From positions 1 to 64,000 of the forward strand of contig WTGX01000025.1 of the NCBI GenBank assembly GCA_011523385.1: a stretch of DNA of 64,000 nt. The letters run 5' to 3'. Under the pieces are notes generated by a model. That model did no database searches. It was not told the origin of the DNA and saw only the letters and a program-made list of their open reading frames with translations. Below are positions 6,535 through 15,405 of this stretch, piece by piece. The DNA comes from Nitrospira sp. (GTDB taxonomy: Bacteria; Nitrospirota; Nitrospiria; Nitrospirales; UBA8639). The first letter of the stretch is position 1. Each line of letters starts with the position of its first letter. Position numbers and translations under genes: made by a program.

Positions 6535-7704
6535 TCATCCGTGCAACGGGATCACGTCGGCACGTGAGGTCCCGGTTAGGTAGTCGGACCACTTTTGCAT
6601 CACCGACCGCCGTCGCTCGAACAGATCGGAGCGTTGATAGGACGCCTCAACTCCTTTGACCACGTGGACGAGACAGGCTTCGGCCACTTCTCGGGACACG
6701 TTCATGTCCGCACACCAGGACCGGAAACACGCCCGGGCAATGGCATAGGGAACACCTTTGATTCCGTTGTCTCTGAACAGTTTACTCACTGTGGAATCAG
6801 ACAACGTCCCACCTCTCGCACTTGGAAATACAAGGTCGGAGTTCTGTTCCTTGTAACGCTTCGCTTCATCAAGAATTGCCAACGCCAGCTTGCTCAACGG
6901 CACCCTATGCTCTTTTCCCATTTTCGTTCTCGCTTTGGGTATCGTCCACAACTTATCTTTCAGGTTGATTTCAGACCACTCCGCAAGCCTCGCCTCACTC
7001 GGACGGGTCGCACAGACAATCGTAAATTCAAGACAAAGAATCGTCGTCGGGAAAGCCCCACTTTCCCGAACCTTTCTGATTGCCGAAGGAACCTCAGCAT
7101 GAGGAACGGTCCTGAAATGTCCCTTTAGGTTAGGGGCTTTTGGCAATACCGCGCCCAAGGCATCGCATGGGTTATCGAGCCGATGCCCCTGCACCTGCGC
7201 CCATTTCATGACGGCTCCGATACGTTGCCTTACTTTCAAGCCCTGATGATGTTTTGAGGTCCACAAGGGCGCGACTATCGCATGAACATCCTTGCTCGTG
7301 ACCTGATCGACTCGCTGTTCTCCAATGGTCGGGAAGGCATAGTCTTTCAGCGTTTGCTCCCATGATTGAAGGGTCTTTCCTCCATCCTTCCACATCTGGG
7401 CATTGAGCGAAATCACGGACGCCGCCGCCTCTTGAAACGTCGGTACCTTCGCCTCATGCCGGGGCCTCAAGATGTTTTCACCGAGTGCCACTTTCCGCCG
7501 ATTCTCGATAGCCAATGTTCTGGCATCCTCAATGGTGATGACGGGATACCCACCAAGCCCAAGATCATGACGTTTTCCGTTGACAACGATTCGTTGCACC
7601 CAGGATTTGGTGCCGCCTTTGGACACCTTCAAATACAAGGTGCGTTCGTCGGCATACAGGCCCACTTTCGTCGATTTTTCAATTCTGCGTTTGGTCAAGG
7701 CCAT
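6535..7704 (-). CDS. P4-type tyrosine integrase, possibly impaired
   Basis: A 389-residue phage/island integrase. N-terminal DUF4102-like arm-binding domain (Y-L-K-V-S-K-G-G-T-K-S-W), central SAM-like core-binding domain (about 100-190), C-terminal catalytic domain. Catalytic Arg I is present in C-A-T-R-P-S-E-A-R, box III His in L-V-H-V-V, and the nucleophile in A-S-Y-Q-R-S-D-L-F. The HGFR box, however, reads V-P-Y-A-I-A-R, so the second catalytic His is missing while its Arg may be kept. The start at 7704 has a GGGAGGGG ribosome binding site. It lies next to the tRNA-Gly target and defines the island, but may no longer be fully active. Confidence 0.9.
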   Translation of the reverse strand: MALTKRRIEKSTKVGLYADERTLYLKVSKGGTKSWVQRIVVNGKRHDLGLGGYPVITIEDARTLAIENRRKVALGENILRPRHEAKVPTFQEAAASVISLNAQMWKDGGKTLQSWEQTLKDYAFPTIGEQRVDQVTSKDVHAIVAPLWTSKHHQGLKVRQRIGAVMKWAQVQGHRLDNPCDALGAVLPKAPNLKGHFRTVPHAEVPSAIRKVRESGAFPTTILCLEFTIVCATRPSEARLAEWSEINLKDKLWTIPKARTKMGKEHRVPLSKLALAILDEAKRYKEQNSDLVFPSARGGTLSDSTVSKLFRDNGIKGVPYAIARACFRSWCADMNVSREVAEACLVHVVKGVEASYQRSDLFERRRSVMQKWSDYLTGTSRADVIPLHG

Positions 7705-7798
7705 GGTTCCCCCTCCCGATGAGGTCGAATCTCTCTTGAAAATCCGTCACATTTTTTCACCATTCCGTGTGGGAAAAACGAACGCGAGAGACAGGATA

Positions 7799-7812
7799 GG
7801 AGATTCGAACTC
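7799..7812. repeat. tRNA T-arm duplicate between integrase and tRNA
   Basis: ggagattcgaactc repeats 14 bases of the T-arm of the neighbouring tRNA-Gly (7906-7919), 107 bases away. It may be the remnant of an earlier attachment site or of a lost tRNA gene, since T-arm sequence is shared by many tRNAs. Confidence 0.4.
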
Positions 7813-7892
7813 GAACGTTAACCTTCTAAACGCCTTTATTCATAGATATTTTGGAACGTATGACAATTTACTGGAAGTGGTGGAAAGACGAT

Positions 7893-7907
7893 TTGGAGCG
7901 GGTGAGG
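7893..7907. repeat. Right attachment-site repeat (attR)
   Basis: Identical to 303-317. It coincides with the CCA end and 3' acceptor strand of tRNA-Gly, so integration keeps the tRNA gene intact. Confidence 0.75.
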
Positions 7908-7968
7908 AGATTCGAACTCCCGACCAACGGCTTGGGAAGCCGATGCGCTACCACTGCGCTACACCCGC
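7894..7968 (-). tRNA. tRNA-Gly (anticodon CCC)
   Basis: 75 nt including an encoded CCA. The acceptor stem GCGGGTG pairs with CACCCGC, the anticodon loop is TTCCCAA, and the T-arm is GGGAG-TTCGAAT-CTCC (one bp irregular). The anticodon stem has one T-T mismatch at its outer pair. It decodes GGG and is the integration target of the island. Confidence 0.95.
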
Positions 7969-8037
7969 TCGCAGTCGTAGAAGGGAGTTCATTCTAGGCA
8001 GGGCGCGGAAAGCAAGTCAAGGACGTGGATCAACGGA

Positions 8038-9261
8038 TTATAGCCGGACCTGCACCAGCGCATATTTCCGTTTGCCGATTTTTACTTGATATGACTCGTT
8101 CGCATGCAAAGACAAAACCGCATTGCCGTCCTGACAGCGTTCCTGATCGATCGTGACAGCGCCTTGCGCAATCAAGCGACGCGCTTCCGCCTTGCTGGGT
8201 AACAACCCCGTTCGCATGAGGAGATCCACCAACCCGATCGAAGGATGGTCCGGATCTGAAAAATCCGCCGCAACCAGCGTGACTGTCACGTCGGGTTGTT
8301 CGGGAAATTCCCGCTTGCGAAACTTCTGCTCAAAGTCCTCTTTGGCTTGTCGCCCGGCATCCGCGCCGTGATACCGCGTGACCATGGCCTCCGCCAAATC
8401 CAGCTTCGCCTCCTTGGGATGGCGTTTCCTGACTGCTTCGAGGTCTTCGGAGGTCAGCAGTTCATAGTACCGGAACATCAGATCGTCGCTGATCGACATG
8501 ATCTTGCCGAACATGTCCGAGGGCTCGTCTTCCAGGGCAATGAAGTTTCCAAAACTCTTGCTCATTTTCCGCACGCCGTCCGTCCCTTCCAGGAGCGGCA
8601 TCGTGATGACCACTTGGGGGACCTGGCCCCAATTGCGCTGGAGATCCCGTCCCACGAGCAAATTGAACGTCTGATCGGTGCCGCCCAGTTCGACGTCGGC
8701 CTCGAGCGCCACGGAATCATAGCCCTGCACCAGCGGGTACAAAAATTCATGGACGCCGATGGGCTTCTGTTCCCGGTAACGTTTGGAAAAGTCGTCACGT
8801 TCCAACATACGCGCCAGGTTATAGTGCGAACATAATTCGACGATGTCCTGGGCGCGCATGTCCTGCATCCAGCGACTGTTGAACTCCACGCGCGTTTTTT
8901 CGGGATCCAACGTCTTGAAAATCTGCCGCTCATAAGTCTTGGCGTTGGCCAGGACCTGATCCCTACTCAGCACCTTCCTCGTTTCGGAGACACCGGTCGG
9001 ATCACCGATCATGCCGGTAAAATCCCCGATCAAAAAGATCGCCTCATGCCCGAGTTCCTGAAAATGCCGCAGCTTCTGGATCAATACGATATGGCCGAGA
9101 TGCAGGTCAGGCGCGGTGGGATCGAACCCGGCCTTCACCCGCAAAGGTCTCCCCTCCTTGAGCGAAGCCCTGACCCGGTCTTCGAGTTCACGCTGCTGGA
9201 TCACGTCAACGGTACCGCGCGTGATCAGTTCAAGCTGTCTTTGCAATTCCCGATCTGCCAT
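8038..9261 (-). CDS. tyrS: Tyrosyl-tRNA synthetase
   Basis: Charges tRNA-Tyr with tyrosine in the cytosol. 407 residues. The Rossmann catalytic domain has H-L-G-H near residue 54 and K-M-S-K-S near 235, and a C-terminal S4 RNA-binding domain begins near 345. The KMSKS form together with HLGH places it in the TyrZ-like group rather than the KFGKS group. I use ATG 9261 (M-A-D-R-E-L-Q-R); the longer frame would run into the ComEA-like gene. It follows that gene by 20 bases on the same strand. Confidence 0.96.
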   Translation of the reverse strand: MADRELQRQLELITRGTVDVIQQRELEDRVRASLKEGRPLRVKAGFDPTAPDLHLGHIVLIQKLRHFQELGHEAIFLIGDFTGMIGDPTGVSETRKVLSRDQVLANAKTYERQIFKTLDPEKTRVEFNSRWMQDMRAQDIVELCSHYNLARMLERDDFSKRYREQKPIGVHEFLYPLVQGYDSVALEADVELGGTDQTFNLLVGRDLQRNWGQVPQVVITMPLLEGTDGVRKMSKSFGNFIALEDEPSDMFGKIMSISDDLMFRYYELLTSEDLEAVRKRHPKEAKLDLAEAMVTRYHGADAGRQAKEDFEQKFRKREFPEQPDVTVTLVAADFSDPDHPSIGLVDLLMRTGLLPSKAEARRLIAQGAVTIDQERCQDGNAVLSLHANESYQVKIGKRKYALVQVRL

Positions 9262-9280
9262 CAGATTCCGGTATCCAACG

Positions 9281-9709
9281 CTATTCGCCGGTCGAAGGGA
9301 TTTTCGGTTCAACGTAAATGTACGGTTCAAGTTGCGCAAACCGTTTCGGACCGATGCCTTTGACCTGTTGCATATCACGAATGGTTGCGAATTTTCCATT
9401 CTCCCGGCGATACTGAACAACGCGCTCAGCCAGGACCGGGCCGATCCCCGGCAGACGCTGCAACTCCTCTACCGAACCGTGATTGATATCGACGTGACCA
9501 ACGTCAGTCACCGTCCGGGGCCGCGGCTCCGGGACTCGCCCCATCGACACACCGGCCTGCCCCGCCAACGAAGCCTCGGACTGCGTGGGTTGGGTCGGAC
9601 CCTGCAACAGGCCGGCAAGAGACAGAAACCCCATGGTCCCGGCAAGCAGCAGGAGTTTGACTCCGAATGAGCAAACCGTCGGACAGTTCTTGATTGACCA
9701 TCCTCGCAT
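9281..9709 (-). CDS. ComEA-like helix-hairpin-helix protein
   Basis: 142 residues: a single membrane segment/signal anchor (about 17-37), a Pro/Thr-rich linker, then two helix-hairpin-helix motifs ([12 protein letters not shown] and V-K-G-I-G-P-K-R-F) after the typical [10 protein letters not shown] entry. ComEA proteins bind double-stranded DNA outside the inner membrane during uptake. Many Gram-negatives encode this short form, and its presence alone does not prove competence. ATG overlaps the lpd stop (ATGA), so it is cotranscribed with gcvH-lpd. Confidence 0.88.
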   Translation of the reverse strand: MRGWSIKNCPTVCSFGVKLLLLAGTMGFLSLAGLLQGPTQPTQSEASLAGQAGVSMGRVPEPRPRTVTDVGHVDINHGSVEELQRLPGIGPVLAERVVQYRRENGKFATIRDMQQVKGIGPKRFAQLEPYIYVEPKIPSTGE

Positions 9710-11112
9710 CAGGTTCGTTTCCTGGCCAGGTGAACAGCCATGTCCTCGACGTCCTCGAATGTCTCCAACAAAGCTTCGGCATGTGTGGGGTGCGCGTGGA
9801 TCATCCCGGCCACGTCCTGGACCTTGACGTTCAACTGCATGGCCAACGCCGCTTCATGCACCAGGTCCGCTGCATGCGTTCCGACCAAATGGGCACCCAG
9901 CACAAGATCCGTTTTGGGGTCGGCCAGGATCTTCACCAATCCGACCGTATCGCCGACGGCATGAGCCTTGCCTAAGGCACTATACCGAAAACGTCCGATT
10001 TTGGGGACGATTCCCCGTTCGCGAATTTGCCCTTCGGTTAATCCGACCCGTCCGATCTCCGGCAACGTAAAGATGCCCGCGGGCACCACGTCATAATTCA
10101 TGGTTTTCAGATTCCCCACAAGGTTCTCCACGGCAACTTTGCCCTGTGCCGACGCGACGTGTGCCAACATCGCCTTCCCCACCACGTCACCGATGGCATA
10201 CACGCCCGGCACGTTCGTTTCCAGATGGTCGTCGACTTCGATCTCGCCCTTTTCACCAAGCTTGACGCCGATTTCTTCCAACCCGATTCCCGTCGTATTG
10301 CAGCGCCGCCCCACCGAGACCAGGATCGCATCACAACCCAGCCGTTCTCCATTGGCCAACTCCGCAGTGATACCCGCGTCCGTCTTTTCAACGGACTTCA
10401 CCGAATTCCCAACGACGATTCGCACCTGACGCTTCTTCAGTTCACGTTCGATCAATGCCGAGATCTCTTCATCTTCCAACGGCAACACACGGGGCATCAT
10501 CTCCACAACCGTCACCCGCGACCCCAACCCGGCGTACAGCGAAGCGAACTCACACCCTTCGACTCCCCCGCCGACGATGAGCAAGCGTTCGGGTATTCGT
10601 GGAATCTCCAAGGCTTCCTGACTCGTCATGATGTCATACCCATCCACGGGAAACATCGGAAGGGCGGGCGATGATGAACCCGTCGCGATGACAATGCCGT
10701 CCGCCTGGACGGTGGTTTCAGTGCCATCGGCAAGGGTGACCCGTACCGTCCGGTCGTTGACGAGTCGTCCCGTACCCTGGACGTGCGACACGACCCAATG
10801 TTTCAAAAGCGTGGCTATGCCGTTGACCAGCCCATGGACGACCCGGTTCTTTCTCGCCACCATTTGTGCCGGGTCATACGTGGGGTGAGCGGAGAGTTGC
10901 AGTCCGAGATCATGCGCTTTCTTGAGTTTTTCACCCAATTCGACGACCGACAGCAACGCCTTACTGGGGATGCAGCCCCAATTCAGGCATACGCCGCCCA
11001 GTGACCGGTTTTCGATCACCGTCACCTTGGCCCCGAGTTGGGCTGCGCGAATGGCTGCCACGTAACCACCGGGACCGGCACCAAGAATGGCAATATGTCG
11101 GGGGGAAGGCAT
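9709..11112 (-). CDS. lpd: Dihydrolipoyl dehydrogenase
   Basis: 467-residue flavoprotein disulfide reductase. FAD-binding G-A-G-P-G-G-Y near the N-terminus, redox-active pair in G-G-V-C-L-N-W-G-C-I-P-S-K, NAD-binding I-V-G-G-G-V-E-G-C-E near 178, and the C-terminal interface H-A-H-P-T-H-A-E with the catalytic His-Glu. It reoxidises lipoyl groups of the glycine cleavage H protein or 2-oxoacid dehydrogenases. The gene abuts gcvH (shared base at 11112), which fits the glycine cleavage role. Confidence 0.96.
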   Translation of the reverse strand: MPSPRHIAILGAGPGGYVAAIRAAQLGAKVTVIENRSLGGVCLNWGCIPSKALLSVVELGEKLKKAHDLGLQLSAHPTYDPAQMVARKNRVVHGLVNGIATLLKHWVVSHVQGTGRLVNDRTVRVTLADGTETTVQADGIVIATGSSSPALPMFPVDGYDIMTSQEALEIPRIPERLLIVGGGVEGCEFASLYAGLGSRVTVVEMMPRVLPLEDEEISALIERELKKRQVRIVVGNSVKSVEKTDAGITAELANGERLGCDAILVSVGRRCNTTGIGLEEIGVKLGEKGEIEVDDHLETNVPGVYAIGDVVGKAMLAHVASAQGKVAVENLVGNLKTMNYDVVPAGIFTLPEIGRVGLTEGQIRERGIVPKIGRFRYSALGKAHAVGDTVGLVKILADPKTDLVLGAHLVGTHAADLVHEAALAMQLNVKVQDVAGMIHAHPTHAEALLETFEDVEDMAVHLARKRT

Positions 11113-11504
11113 TAACTCTGCGAGGAAAGGAATTCCTCATACTGCGAGGCCGTCATCAGGGCTTCAACGTCGGCGGGATTGGCCAATTCGATCACTGCGA
11201 TCCACCCTTTCCCATAGGGGTCCTGGTTCAGGTATTCGGGATGCTCCTGCAAATCGGCGTTCACTTCGACGATTTTTCCGCTGACCGGCGAGTACAGACT
11301 GGACGTGGCTTTGGTGGATTCCACCTCGCCGATTTCCTGGTTCACGGTCAAGTCGGTATCGACGTTCGGCAACTCAACGAACACGACGTCACCCAAGGCG
11401 TCTTGCGCAAAGTCGCTGATCCCCAACGTCGCCCGCTGCCCGTCGAGCCGCACCCATTCATGTTCTTTGTGATACCGTAAATCTTCAGGAATCATTCCCG
11501 ACAT
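11112..11504 (-). CDS. gcvH: Glycine cleavage system H protein
   Basis: 130 residues with the full H-protein fold: Y-H-K-E-H-E-W-V at the start, the lipoylated Lys in E-V-E-S-T-K-A-T-S, and the G-K-G-W-I-A-V-I-E-L ending. It shuttles the aminomethyl group between the P, T and L proteins. Only lpd is beside it here; gcvP and gcvT are not in the window. It may also serve as a lipoate donor. Confidence 0.96.
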   Translation of the reverse strand: MSGMIPEDLRYHKEHEWVRLDGQRATLGISDFAQDALGDVVFVELPNVDTDLTVNQEIGEVESTKATSSLYSPVSGKIVEVNADLQEHPEYLNQDPYGKGWIAVIELANPADVEALMTASQYEEFLSSQS

Positions 11505-11562
11505 TCTCCGCTCCCGCCGGCAACATCGGCAAAGCTGTTCTTAAATGAGGGTCGGCTGTTTG

Positions 11563-12981
11563 TCAAGGAACGGCAGAGCGCTCATAGATACGGCCGACTC
11601 CTTTGGGTAACATGGACAATGGTCTATATGCGGAACCGGACCGGAAGGCCATGATAGTCCAGATTTTGTCCGGCTTGCCCAGATATTCTGCCATCTCCGC
11701 GACAGCGGTAACGCCATCGTTATTTTCTGACGATTCCGGGGACGAACCTTGAGAAATTGAATGGACGACCTTCCGGTCCGATCCCTCAACCCTTACCAAA
11801 AACATATCAAACGGCTCACGCGCCACGTCGATCCAATCCTCGGCAAAATGAATCAACCCCCGCATGGGATCCGTCACGCTTTGAGGTTGCAGTGTCATTC
11901 CAAACTCAAGATGAGGGAGACGAACGCGCAACGTCTGAACCAGGCTTCGGATGATTCGCAGCCGTTCCCGGGCTTTCCACCCGGCCCATTTCCAGAACAC
12001 GGACGGAAGACGAACGCCGGACTCGGAATTCGCCTGAACCATGGTCCGGTCATCGGCAAACATGAGAACCGGATCGAAGTCCACCCCAAATTCCCGGGCA
12101 AATAACTGAACGGCCAAAAGGTTGAACCCTTCATACAAACCCAAGGGCTCCGCGTTGCGAATCACCAGTCCCGTCAGCGGAAGATCATGGAGTCGCGCGA
12201 GCCAATCCACGAGAAAGGCCCGGTAACCCTCCGAATGCAACGCATAATAGGATGAGCGGCGCAACGTTCCCGATGACGGGTCATATGCCCAATCTTTCCA
12301 TCTGTCCGATTCGGACTCCCGGGCAAACTGTCCCAGACACCTGAGCGTCACGCCAAGATAGACGGCTTTCTTCCGGGAATGCATGTGTTCGACGGCAGAG
12401 CGCATCGCATGAATCAAGAACGATTCCTGGCTGTCCGGCGGGACTCCATCGACCCGGCATGGAACATCCAAAAGAATCGTGTCACCTGCGATTTCCCGGC
12501 TTGCCGAGAGCGCAAGATCCACGTAACCGGGCGTTTGGACCGAGCCGAGAGAGAGCAGAACTCCCTTTCCGGCCCTACCCGCCATCGATTTGCCCAGGCG
12601 TTCCTCAAGTTGCGCCGCACGGTATCGGGCATCTGTCTGATACACGTTCCAGGTCGGCGTGTTGGCTAAAAAGCGCAGGTGTTCGAGGGCAGAAGACAGC
12701 CTGCCCGTCTTCTGATACACCCGGGCCAACCACCAGCGGACCTCCAACGACCGGGACGATTGTGGATGCGTACGTAAAAACCTGTTCAGTAACTGCACCG
12801 CCGTCGAATAATCGGCTCGAAAAAAGGCCCGTTGAGCCTGTTGCAATGAGAGTTTTTCGATTTCGTCACGCAATTCCAGCCCGCGCAAATCCGGACCTGC
12901 GGACCGTACACACCCGCCTAACAACAGGAGAACGGACAACGTGACGATGATGAAACGTAAATGTGGGAAGAAGCACGGCAT
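11563..12981 (-). CDS. TPR lipoprotein with PgaB-like glycosidase domain
   Basis: About 472 residues from ATG 12981. The N-terminus is a lipoprotein signal (L-L-L-L-G-G-C, Cys near residue 24). Residues about 40-140 look like TPR helices (A-F-F-R-A-D-Y-S-T-A-V-Q-L-L-N). The rest resembles the TIM-barrel C-terminal domain of PgaB-type exopolysaccharide proteins: W-A-Y-D-P-S-S-G-T-L-R-R-S-S-Y-Y followed by L-V-D-W-L-A-R-L. No deacetylase domain is seen. It would sit in the outer membrane or periplasm. I chose 12981 because the longer frame overlaps ndk. The family assignment is by remembered motif pattern and is moderate. Confidence 0.62.
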   Translation of the reverse strand: MPCFFPHLRFIIVTLSVLLLLGGCVRSAGPDLRGLELRDEIEKLSLQQAQRAFFRADYSTAVQLLNRFLRTHPQSSRSLEVRWWLARVYQKTGRLSSALEHLRFLANTPTWNVYQTDARYRAAQLEERLGKSMAGRAGKGVLLSLGSVQTPGYVDLALSASREIAGDTILLDVPCRVDGVPPDSQESFLIHAMRSAVEHMHSRKKAVYLGVTLRCLGQFARESESDRWKDWAYDPSSGTLRRSSYYALHSEGYRAFLVDWLARLHDLPLTGLVIRNAEPLGLYEGFNLLAVQLFAREFGVDFDPVLMFADDRTMVQANSESGVRLPSVFWKWAGWKARERLRIIRSLVQTLRVRLPHLEFGMTLQPQSVTDPMRGLIHFAEDWIDVAREPFDMFLVRVEGSDRKVVHSISQGSSPESSENNDGVTAVAEMAEYLGKPDKIWTIMAFRSGSAYRPLSMLPKGVGRIYERSAVP

Positions 12982-12989
12982 ATGGAGAA

Positions 12990-13021
12990 AAGCAGGGGAC
13001 CACGAGCATGGTTCCCTGCTT
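12990..13021 (-). terminator. Terminator-like hairpin after ndk
   Basis: A 12-bp stem with one G-T pair (aagcaggggacc and ggttccctgctt) and an 8-base loop, followed on the minus strand by TTTT. It is 10 bases past the ndk stop and 9 bases before the lipoprotein start, so it may attenuate rather than fully end transcription. Confidence 0.65.
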
Positions 13022-13031
13022 GCGGCAACGT

Positions 13032-13457
13032 TCAGCAACCGGCTTGCAAATCCATGCCAGGGAAAAAATATCCTATTTCGAACCCGGCTGTTTCAGGGGA
13101 ATCCGATCCGTGAACCGCATTGGCCTCGATTGAGGCTCCATGAGCCGCTCGAATCGTGCCGGACTCTGCTTTTTGCGGATCGGTCGCTCCCATAAGGTCC
13201 CGGTTCGCCTGGATTGCGTTTTCCCCTTCGAGGACCAAAACGACTGAAGGTCCGGAAGACATGAACGCGGTCAGATCATGAAAAAACGAACGTTCGCGAT
13301 GTACGGCGTAGAATCCTTCGGCTATGGGTTGGGATAAACTCATCATTTTCATGGCAACCGGGTAAAGCCCCGCAGCTTCATATCTCTGAATGACATTGCC
13401 GATCACCCGCTTTTTCACGGCATCAGGTTTAATGATCGCTAACGTGCGTTCCACCAT
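13032..13457 (-). CDS. ndk: Nucleoside diphosphate kinase
   Basis: 141 residues, the normal length. [11 protein letters not shown] at the start and the phosphorylated His in N-A-V-H-G-S-D-S are present. It balances NTP pools by phosphate transfer from ATP. It is followed by its own hairpin. Cytosolic. Confidence 0.97.
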   Translation of the reverse strand: MVERTLAIIKPDAVKKRVIGNVIQRYEAAGLYPVAMKMMSLSQPIAEGFYAVHRERSFFHDLTAFMSSGPSVVLVLEGENAIQANRDLMGATDPQKAESGTIRAAHGASIEANAVHGSDSPETAGFEIGYFFPGMDLQAGC

Positions 13458-13726
13458 TCTTCCTCATCCTTTCTTCATTGATTCATTCGGGATCAGGTTC
13501 GTTCTCGTGCAAAACCGGCTCTTTCTGAAAACGAGTCCTCCTCTTTTCCCAGCCCCTTCATACAAGACCTCGACTAGCCTAACACGTTGCAGGAGCACAA
13601 CACCAATTCGCAGGAACGATGGTCGTCGTTTCCCACCCTGGATGATGCAGAACACGTTCCGGTTGTCCGCAGTCCACATCCGAACCGCTCACATCGAGAA
13701 AAGAGGTTGCGCTCGGTACTGGATCC

Positions 13727-14551
13727 GTGAAAGAATGTGTATTTAAATATGTTTTGAAGCCACTTCAACGACGAATGATTGCATTGTTGTCAAAATACCT
13801 GTCCCGGAAACCCGAATCTGTATTGGTGGTTTCTGTCATGGGAAAGAGTCTGGCTGTCTGTGCGGTTCTTCTTTGCCTTACCGCAGTGGTGTGGTGGAAT
13901 ATTCCCGCCCCCCAGCCAATCCAATCGTCTCCCTCTCAACCGAAAACCCTGGAACCTGTATCGGCCTTGGTCGCACCAGATCTCGCTTGGTGGGAGGTCC
14001 ACCGTTTCCAGCACCATATTGAAACCCGTCTTCCGCAGTACCGGCAGCAATTTGAAGCCATCGCACGGGCATATGGAATTTCCTGGACCTTACTGGCGGC
14101 TCAAGCGTATCAGGAATCACGTTGGGACCGATATGCCGTCAGTCCAACCGGAGTTCGGGGTATCATGATGCTGACCCGCGATACGGCTTCGTCTTTGGGC
14201 ATTCAAAACCGAACAGATCCTACCAAGAGCATCGAAGGTGGCGCCCGGTACTTTCAGAGCCTGGAAAAACGTCTTCCCCGCCACATCGGAAAAGCCGACC
14301 GGATTTGGATTGCCCTGGCGGCCTATAACGTGGGTATGGGACATATCAAAGATGCTCAATACCTGGCCCGCCGGATGGGGAAAAATCCGCATTCCTGGAA
14401 TGATCTCAAGACCATGCTGCCCCTCCTCGCCCAAAAACCTTACTACGAAACCTTGCAACATGGATACGCTCGCGGTTGGGAGCCCGTCCGGTACGTGAAA
14501 CGCATCCGTGCCTACCACGCCTTGCTTGAGCAATACCTCAGCGAAATCTGA
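13727..14551 (+). CDS. Membrane-anchored lytic transglycosylase
   Basis: 274 residues from GTG 13727; in-frame ATGs at 13775 and 13838 are alternative starts, none with a convincing ribosome binding site. One membrane segment (V-C-A-V-L-L-C-L-T-A-V-V near residue 45) is followed by an SLT domain: A-A-Q-A-Y-Q-E-S-R-W with the catalytic Glu, S-P-T-G-V-R-G-I-M-M-L-T, and A-L-A-A-Y-N-V-G-M-G-H. It resembles the C-terminal domain of MltF without the binding-protein domain. It cleaves peptidoglycan glycan strands in the periplasm. The 270 bases before it (13458-13726) hold no gene. Confidence 0.88.
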   Translation: MKECVFKYVLKPLQRRMIALLSKYLSRKPESVLVVSVMGKSLAVCAVLLCLTAVVWWNIPAPQPIQSSPSQPKTLEPVSALVAPDLAWWEVHRFQHHIETRLPQYRQQFEAIARAYGISWTLLAAQAYQESRWDRYAVSPTGVRGIMMLTRDTASSLGIQNRTDPTKSIEGGARYFQSLEKRLPRHIGKADRIWIALAAYNVGMGHIKDAQYLARRMGKNPHSWNDLKTMLPLLAQKPYYETLQHGYARGWEPVRYVKRIRAYHALLEQYLSEI

Positions 14552-14585
14552 CGATTCTCCGAAAGGGTGTTCTTTTTGATTGGGC

Positions 14586-15314
14586 ATGACCGCTCCCCCC
14601 GCAATTCAGGAACTGAAGGCGAGGCTTGCCCGCGCCACCGCGGTGACGGTCCTCACCGGAGCCGGCATTTCCGCGGACAGCGGCGTGCCGACGTTTCGGG
14701 GGGCGGATGGACTGTGGAAGGATCACCGGCCCGAAGAACTGGCCTCACCCGAGGCCTTTGCCCGCAATCCCAAACTCGTGTGGGAATGGTACAACTGGCG
14801 CCGCGAACTCATTGCGACCACGCAGCCGAACCCGGCCCATGCCGCCCTCGTTGAACTGGAACACAGGGTCAAAAATTTTTGGCTCATTACGCAAAACGTC
14901 GATGGGCTCCACCCCTTGGCGGGTTCTCAACGCCTGTCGGAGATTCACGGGAATATCTGGAAGGTGCGCTGCACGCAATGCGGGAAGATCACTGCCAATC
15001 GGGACGTGCCCATTGCCATCTTGCCGGAATGCGTGACGTGCCGCGGACTTCTTCGTCCTCATATCGTCTGGTTCGGAGAATCTCTTGATCCTGAGGATTT
15101 GCAACAGAGTTTCACCGCGTTGCGAAATTGCGACGTCCTCCTGATTATCGGCACGTCCGGCGTGGTCTACCCGGCTGCGTCGTTCGGACCCATTGCCAAA
15201 GAGAACGGAGCCTTTGTGGCGGAATTGAATCTGGATCCGACGCCCCATTCCGATCTGGTCGACGTGGCCCTGCAGGGGCACGCCAAAGACCTGGTGCCTC
15301 AACTTATTTCGTAA
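14586..15314 (+). CDS. cobB: SIR2-family NAD-dependent deacylase
   Basis: 242 residues. G-A-G-I-S-A-D-S-G-V-P-T-F-R-G at the NAD site, T-Q-N-V-D-G-L-H with the catalytic His, and four Cys in C-T-Q-C and C-V-T-C for zinc. It has the Y/R pair (W-E-W-Y-N-W-R-R) used by class III sirtuins, so desuccinylation is possible. ATG 14586 is preferred to the TTG two codons before. The frame starts 34 bases after the transglycosylase gene and may be cotranscribed with it. Confidence 0.93.
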   Translation: MTAPPAIQELKARLARATAVTVLTGAGISADSGVPTFRGADGLWKDHRPEELASPEAFARNPKLVWEWYNWRRELIATTQPNPAHAALVELEHRVKNFWLITQNVDGLHPLAGSQRLSEIHGNIWKVRCTQCGKITANRDVPIAILPECVTCRGLLRPHIVWFGESLDPEDLQQSFTALRNCDVLLIIGTSGVVYPAASFGPIAKENGAFVAELNLDPTPHSDLVDVALQGHAKDLVPQLIS

Positions 15315-15336
15315 CTCCTTGTAATTTCACATTTTC

Positions 15337-15381
15337 TTGACGAAATTGTTATGAGTTTGTTACTTTTAATTGTTTATAGTC
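15337..15381 (+). promoter_or_regulatory. Possible promoter of the sulfur-carrier operon
   Basis: An AT-rich stretch between the sirtuin stop and the ThiS-like gene contains TTGACG at 15337-15342 and TATAGT-like sequence near 15375. Spacing to a good -10 is not ideal for either, so this marks a likely promoter region rather than a defined promoter. Confidence 0.35.
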
Positions 15382-15405
15382 CTATCCCATACGGTGGAGC
15401 AAACA

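Larger units (their letters stand above)
303..7907. mobile_element. Integrated genomic island at tRNA-Gly
   Basis: A 7.6-kb segment is bounded by a perfect 15-bp direct repeat (303-317 and 7893-7907) that copies the 3' end of the tRNA-Gly gene at 7894-7968. A P4-family integrase gene lies directly beside the tRNA. This is the usual layout of tRNA-targeted integrative elements. Inside are an AlpA-type regulator, many small minus-strand genes, a toxin-antitoxin pair, a nuclease-like gene and IS debris. No replication, conjugation or capsid gene is recognisable, so it looks like a satellite or a decayed island rather than a self-transmissible element. Confidence 0.75.
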
